DNA from: CAVPGH01 sp046726955
Lineage (GTDB): Bacteria > Acidobacteriota > Vicinamibacteria > Fen-336
Direction of reading: 5' to 3'
Assembly (NCBI GenBank): GCA_046726955.1
Contig: JBKPBQ010000322.1
Location: forward strand, 1-8,132
Length of the DNA: 8,132 nt
Shown: positions 4,727 through 8,132 of the stretch, piece by piece
How the letters are laid out: every line of letters begins with the position of its first letter
Position numbering within the stretch: the stretch's first letter is position 1
Program-made: the position numbers and the translations under genes
Notes under the pieces: model-generated
What the model was told of the DNA's origin: nothing
What the model saw: only the letters and a program-made list of their open reading frames with translations
The model's database searches: none

Positions 4727-5980
4727 ATGAACGACGCGCTGGCCGTCATCCTCGGGGGCGGGCGCGGCTCCCGGCTCTTCCCGCTCACCCTTCACCGCAG
4801 CAAGCCGGCCGTCCCCATCGGCGGAAAGTACCGGCTCATCGACATCCCCGTCAGCAACTGCCTGAACTCCGACCTCCGTCGCATCTTCGTCCTCACCCAA
4901 TACAACTCGGAGAGCCTGAACAAGCACCTCACGTCCACCTACAAGTTCGACATCTTCTCCTCCGGCTTCGTGACCGTGCTCGCCGCGGAGCAGACGGAGG
5001 AGAGCCCGGACTGGTTCCAGGGGACCGCGGACGCGGTGCGCCAGAACCTCCGGCACTTCCGGTCGCACCGCTGCCGCGACATCCTCATCCTCTCCGGCGA
5101 CCAGCTCTACCAGATGGACTACCGGAAGATGTACGAGACGCACCGCCGCTACGTCGCCGACGCCACGGTGGCCGTGACGCCGGTGAGCGCCGAGCAGGCG
5201 ACGGGCTTCGGCATCCTCAAGGTGAACCGCCAGGGGCGGATCGTGCAGTTCGAGGAGAAGCCGAAGGCGGAGCGGCTGGGCGAGCTCGAGTCGGAGATCC
5301 CCGGCTACGGCAAGGGCTGGCTCGCCTCGATGGGGATCTACGTGTTCGGGGCGGACGCGCTCGAGCGCGGGCTCGCCGATGCCGCCCTCGTGGACTTCGG
5401 CCGCAACGTGATCCCCTGGGCGCTCGGCGAGATGCGGGTGCACGCCCACTTCCACCGCGGATACTGGGAGGACGTGGGGACGATCGCGTCCTACTACCAC
5501 GCCAACCTCGCCCAGACCGACGCCGTCCCTCCTTTCGACTTCTACGACGCGGCCCGTCCCGTCTACACGCACCCGCGGTTCCTGCCCGCGACCAAGGTGG
5601 AGAGCTGCACCGTGCGCAGCTCGCTCGTCTCCGAAGGCTGCATCCTGGTGGGGGCGGAGGTGGAGCGCGCTGTCATCGGGATCCGCTCCCGCGTCGGGCG
5701 CGGGGCCAAGATCCGGCAGAGCCTCCTCCTCGGCGCCGACTACTACGAGACGCTCGAGGAGATCGACCGCATGCGCGCGCGCGGCCACCCACCCCTGGGC
5801 GTGGGCGAGGACTCGGTGATCGAGCGCGCGATCGTGGACAAGAACACGCGCATCGGGCGGGGGGTCCGGATCGTCAACGAGGCCGGAGAGCGCGAGAAGG
5901 ACGGGAAGGACTACTTCATCCGGGACGGGATCGTGATCGTCCCCAAGGACGCCGTCATCCCCGACGGCACGGTGATCTGA
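4727..5980 (+). CDS. glgC: Glucose-1-phosphate adenylyltransferase (ADP-glucose pyrophosphorylase)
   Basis: GlgC makes ADP-glucose from ATP and glucose-1-phosphate, the committed step of bacterial glycogen synthesis in the cytoplasm. The 417-residue protein is full length. The nucleotidyltransferase domain shows GGGRGSRLFPLT (residues 10-21), KPAVPIGGKYRLIDIPVSNC (26-45), QYNSESLNKHL (58-68), WFQGTADAVRQN (96-107), the catalytic LSGDQLYQMDY with Asp125 (122-132), the glucose-1-phosphate-binding FEEKP with Lys178 (175-179), ASMGIYVF (200-207) and YWEDVGTI (246-253). Residues from about 290 form the left-handed beta-helix with hexapeptide-type repeats (VIGIRSRVGRGAKIRQSLLLGAD, VIERAIVDKNTRIGRGVRIVN). 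The wording of the motifs is closer to the cyanobacterial/plant and broad bacterial type than to E. coli GlgC. There is no Shine-Dalgarno before the ATG; a candidate promoter ends only 15 bases upstream, so the message may be nearly leaderless. The stop overlaps the next start (TGATG). No other glg gene is in the window. Confidence 0.97.
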   Translation: MNDALAVILGGGRGSRLFPLTLHRSKPAVPIGGKYRLIDIPVSNCLNSDLRRIFVLTQYNSESLNKHLTSTYKFDIFSSGFVTVLAAEQTEESPDWFQGTADAVRQNLRHFRSHRCRDILILSGDQLYQMDYRKMYETHRRYVADATVAVTPVSAEQATGFGILKVNRQGRIVQFEEKPKAERLGELESEIPGYGKGWLASMGIYVFGADALERGLADAALVDFGRNVIPWALGEMRVHAHFHRGYWEDVGTIASYYHANLAQTDAVPPFDFYDAARPVYTHPRFLPATKVESCTVRSSLVSEGCILVGAEVERAVIGIRSRVGRGAKIRQSLLLGADYYETLEEIDRMRARGHPPLGVGEDSVIERAIVDKNTRIGRGVRIVNEAGEREKDGKDYFIRDGIVIVPKDAVIPDGTVI

Positions 5981-6816
5981 TGATGATGGATCTCGGCTAC
6001 TGGCACCCGGTCGTCGTCCACTTCGTGATCGCCTGGCTCGTCGCGGGGGTCATCCTGCGCGGCCTCAGCTTGCTCGGCCGCGCTCCCTTCTCCTCGCAGG
6101 CGGCCTCGCTCTTCCTGATCCTGGGTGCACTCCTCGCCCTTCTCGCCTGGTGGACGGGAGAAGCGGCGAGCGTTCCGGTCGTGCGCATCCCGTGGGCGGC
6201 GGATGCCGTCGCGAGCCACATGTTCTGGGGCGAGTGGACGGTGCGCCTCTTCTTCGTGATCGGCATTCTCGAGGCCGTCGCCTTCTTCCTGGGCGGACGC
6301 CGGCAGGAACGGTCCGTCCTGCTCGCTTCCGCCGGTCTCGGCGTGCTCGGCCTCGTCCTCCTCGTCACGACCGCGAACAAGGGGGGGACGGTCGTCTACT
6401 CCTTCGCCGGAGGGGTGGGCATGCGCAGCGCGGACGCGGCCGATCGCGACCACGTCTTCCTCGCCGGGGCCTTCCACCTGCTCGACGCCGATCGGAAGGA
6501 CGGGCGGCCGGGCGACGCGGCGCGGCTCCTCGAGGAGATGTCGCGACGCTACCCGTCCGACCTCGACGTCCAGCTCCTGGTCGCGGAGTCGCGGCTCGTG
6601 GACCTGAAGGACGCGGGGGCGGCCCTCGAGGTGCTGGGGCGCGTCTCCGTTCCCAAGGAGCACCGGCGCCTCCGCCTCCGCCACGGGCTCCTCATGGTGG
6701 ACGCGCTCTTCAAGAAGGGGCAGCGCGAAGGGGCTATGGCCGCGCTGCAGACGCTGCGCACGGAGTTCCCGGACGACGAGGACGTGCAGAAGCGGATGCA
6801 GGCGGCGGGGATGTGA
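5980..6816 (+). CDS. DUF2231-type four-helix membrane protein with a TPR-like C-terminal tail
   Basis: The 278-residue product opens MMMDLGYWHPVVVHFVIAW; the HPxxVHF pattern with a following helix is the hallmark of DUF2231 (PF09990) membrane proteins. Four hydrophobic helices lie at about 10-33, 40-58, 86-105 and 112-131, with the family's GGTVVYSFAGGVGM loop (135-148) after the fourth. His9, His14 and His80 lie at helix ends and could ligate a metal or heme, but that is inference. Residues about 155-278 form a predominantly helical, soluble region with TPR-like spacing (LLEEMSRRYPSDLDVQLLVA, AGAALEVLGRV, AAL-LRTEFPDDEDVQKRM), ending in the LRTEFPDDEDV type signature of the repeats. Any of three consecutive ATG codons (5980, 5983, 5986) may start it; the first overlaps the glgC stop by one base, implying translational coupling. 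DUF2231 proteins have no settled function. A link with glycogen synthesis is suggested only by the coupling. Confidence 0.82.
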   Translation: MMMDLGYWHPVVVHFVIAWLVAGVILRGLSLLGRAPFSSQAASLFLILGALLALLAWWTGEAASVPVVRIPWAADAVASHMFWGEWTVRLFFVIGILEAVAFFLGGRRQERSVLLASAGLGVLGLVLLVTTANKGGTVVYSFAGGVGMRSADAADRDHVFLAGAFHLLDADRKDGRPGDAARLLEEMSRRYPSDLDVQLLVAESRLVDLKDAGAALEVLGRVSVPKEHRRLRLRHGLLMVDALFKKGQREGAMAALQTLRTEFPDDEDVQKRMQAAGM

Positions 6817-6862
6817 GCGCAGGCCGGACATCCCCCGGGGCGCCGACGGGCGTGCGACCGCC

Positions 6863-8132
6863 CTACCGCCCCAGCACGAACAGGTGGCCGGCGTTCTGGG
6901 CGTAGACGCGGCCGCTGCCGTCGAGGGAGAGCGGGGTGTAGGCCGCTCCGAGGGGCGCGCCCAGGGACGTGCGCTTCGCGATCGACCCGTCGGGCGCGAT
7001 CGCGTAGAGGGCACCGTCCTCGTTGAGGACGTAGGTCGTTCCGTTGCGGTCCACCGCGGGAGCGTTGATGCACCACTCGGCGCCCTGCGGGCTGTGCACC
7101 GACCACTCGGGGACGAGGGTGTCGCCGCGGAGGCGGCTGATCGCGTGGGCGCCTCCCAGGGGATCGCTCCCGCAGATGGCGGGGTCGGCGCAGTAGGAGC
7201 CGGTCCCGGGATAGTGATTGTCCTTGACCAGGATCGAGTACCCGCCCCCGTTCACATCGAGGGCCGGAGTCACGTCCCAGCCGAACGCGTAGGCCGTTAC
7301 GTAGGTCCCTGCGGGGGTGAACTTCATCAGGTGCCCGCGCGAGTAGTTGTAGCGGGTGTGGGCGCCGTAGAGCACGCCGTCGGGCGTGACCACGGGCGAG
7401 GCCGTGGACTCGTCGACCACGCGCCCGCTTCCGGGCAGGTTGGTCTGGGGATCGACGCCGCGTCGCGAGCCGGACCGGCAGCCGCCGGGAGTCCCGTTCG
7501 GGGGTAGGACGCCGCCCTCCGAGGCCGGCACCCCGCACCCATCCGAGAAGCGGGCGTTCAGGGAGGCGTTCCACACGGGCGTGAGGCTTGGGTTCACGGC
7601 CACGAGGTATCCGAACCGGGGATTGAAGTGGGCCCGGCTCACCGTGTAGATCGTCCCGTCCGGACCGATGGCGGGGGCAACGTTCAGACCGGGGCGCTGC
7701 GATCCGCAGGGTGCGGTCGGCGGAAGGGCGTCGCGCGCGGGGGGCCAGGGGAGAGGCTCGTTGGAGAAAGCGCCAACACAGGGATCGCCGGCACCGGGAG
7801 CGCGCGGGGTGAGAGTCGCGAAGCGGACCGTGCGCGCGCTGCCGTCGGGGGCGACCCGCACGAGCCACGCGTCCCGGACGTCGCGCCGCCAGGGGTCCGT
7901 TAGGTCCAGCTGGAGGGCGTTGTAGTAGACGGTGCCGCCGGCGTCGGCGGAGAGCGGCCCCGCTACGAAGATCGAGGGATCGACGCTCCCGCCGAAGGGA
8001 TTGATGCGCGGATCGGCGACCCCCTGGGCCGCGTCCACGCGGAAAACCGTCCCCCCGGCGCCTGGGACGTAGAGGCTTGCGCCCACGAGGACGGCCTGGT
8101 GCACGGGCTCCCAGCGCAGCACGCCGCCCGAG
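6863..8132 (-). CDS. Secreted beta-propeller (PQQ-like repeat) protein, N-terminus outside the window
   Basis: The frame is open to the right edge, giving 422 visible residues, and the true start lies beyond 8132; the GTG at 8122 is an internal valine in sequence that already looks like folded domain. Counting from that valine, a P-x-x-x-x-DG-x-x-Y type strand motif recurs: GPLSADAGGTVYYN (55-68), APAIGPDGTIYTV (149-161), SPVVTPDGVLYGA (242-254), TPALDVNGGGYSIL (285-298), APAVDRNGTTYVLNEDGALY (354-373) and TPLSLDGSGRVYAQNAGHLF (396-415). This is typical of beta-propellers of the PQQ/quinoprotein-like kind, although no cofactor-binding motif is seen. Seven cysteines (115, 139, 196, 215, 311, 317, 351), lying mainly in the long loops between blades, suggest export and disulfide bonds. 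No enzymatic function can be assigned. It ends 46 bp from the convergent DUF2231 gene, with no clear terminator between them. Confidence 0.8.
   Translation of the reverse strand, partial: SGGVLRWEPVHQAVLVGASLYVPGAGGTVFRVDAAQGVADPRINPFGGSVDPSIFVAGPLSADAGGTVYYNALQLDLTDPWRRDVRDAWLVRVAPDGSARTVRFATLTPRAPGAGDPCVGAFSNEPLPWPPARDALPPTAPCGSQRPGLNVAPAIGPDGTIYTVSRAHFNPRFGYLVAVNPSLTPVWNASLNARFSDGCGVPASEGGVLPPNGTPGGCRSGSRRGVDPQTNLPGSGRVVDESTASPVVTPDGVLYGAHTRYNYSRGHLMKFTPAGTYVTAYAFGWDVTPALDVNGGGYSILVKDNHYPGTGSYCADPAICGSDPLGGAHAISRLRGDTLVPEWSVHSPQGAEWCINAPAVDRNGTTYVLNEDGALYAIAPDGSIAKRTSLGAPLGAAYTPLSLDGSGRVYAQNAGHLFVLGR

Noticed and set aside
4715..4729. Eukaryote-like Kozak context (GCCACCACCATG) before glgC
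   Set aside because: All surrounding genes are bacterial in type and spacing; the match is a chance result of GC-rich leader sequence.
4487..5788. Minus-strand 433-codon open frame opposite glgC
   Set aside because: Antisense shadow with repetitive His/Val/Glu/Arg composition, no domain and no ribosome site.
4681..5979. Plus-strand open frame extending the DUF2231 gene upstream through all of glgC
   Set aside because: Low-complexity Arg/Pro/Gly translation in a shifted frame of a well-conserved enzyme; the DUF2231 homology begins only at the ATG cluster at 5980.
6817..6862. Possible bidirectional terminator between the convergent DUF2231 and propeller genes
   Set aside because: Only a loop-less CCCCGGGG palindrome and short imperfect stems are present, with no T-run on either strand.
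6549..7868. Second long minus-strand open frame overlapping the beta-propeller gene
   Set aside because: Arg-rich out-of-frame translation of the propeller gene that also runs antisense into the DUF2231 gene; the propeller frame shows clear repeated strand motifs and is preferred.
1..8132. Mobile element, CRISPR array, tRNA or rRNA, defence or biosynthetic cluster
   Set aside because: No transposase, integrase, regularly spaced repeats, cloverleaf or rRNA-like stretch, or recognisable effector gene was found on either strand; the genes are housekeeping or envelope types with uniform base composition.

Overview
This is an ordinary-looking chromosomal window from a GC-rich, free-living bacterium. 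No mobile element, phage, CRISPR or defence gene is visible. The mix of families (A-type iron-sulfur carrier, YjbQ, stand-alone Lon N-domain protein, EI24 membrane protein, DUF2231 protein, secreted beta-propeller) and the many GTG/TTG or weak-SD starts would suit an Acidobacteriota-like or deltaproteobacterial-type soil organism. That assignment is an inference from gene style only.

Layout. Positions 1-677 (minus strand, running off the left edge) hold a NuoF-like flavoprotein whose motifs match the non-complex-I NuoF paralogs better than respiratory NuoF. It is transcribed away from an erpA/iscA-type iron-sulfur carrier (811-1179, plus), with candidate promoters for both in the gap between them. 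Three more plus-strand genes follow: a YjbQ/UPF0047 protein (1275-1748), a Lon substrate-binding-domain protein (1786-2412, GTG start) and a single-pass membrane protein of unknown function (2459-2899, TTG start). After a 103-bp spacer with a perfect 18-bp tandem duplication comes a secreted protein with two PDZ domains (3002-3904). Its 3' end overlaps by 56 bp the convergent EI24/CysZ-like membrane protein (3849-4643, minus).

Divergent from the EI24 gene is glgC (4727-5980), ADP-glucose pyrophosphorylase, preceded by a consensus TTGACA and no Shine-Dalgarno. Its stop codon overlaps by one base the start of a four-helix DUF2231 membrane protein with a TPR-like tail (5980-6816), so the two are probably translated as a coupled pair. 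The right edge (6863-8132, minus, incomplete) holds a secreted cysteine-containing beta-propeller protein convergent with the DUF2231 gene.

Functionally the window is a patchwork: iron-sulfur/redox (NuoF-like, ErpA), envelope (PDZ, EI24, single-TM protein, DUF2231, beta-propeller) and glycogen synthesis (GlgC). I do not see a convincing undescribed multi-gene system. The most interesting leads are the start/promoter arrangement of the NuoF-like gene, the coupled glgC-DUF2231/TPR pair, the tandem repeat before the PDZ gene and the conserved-looking single-TM protein.
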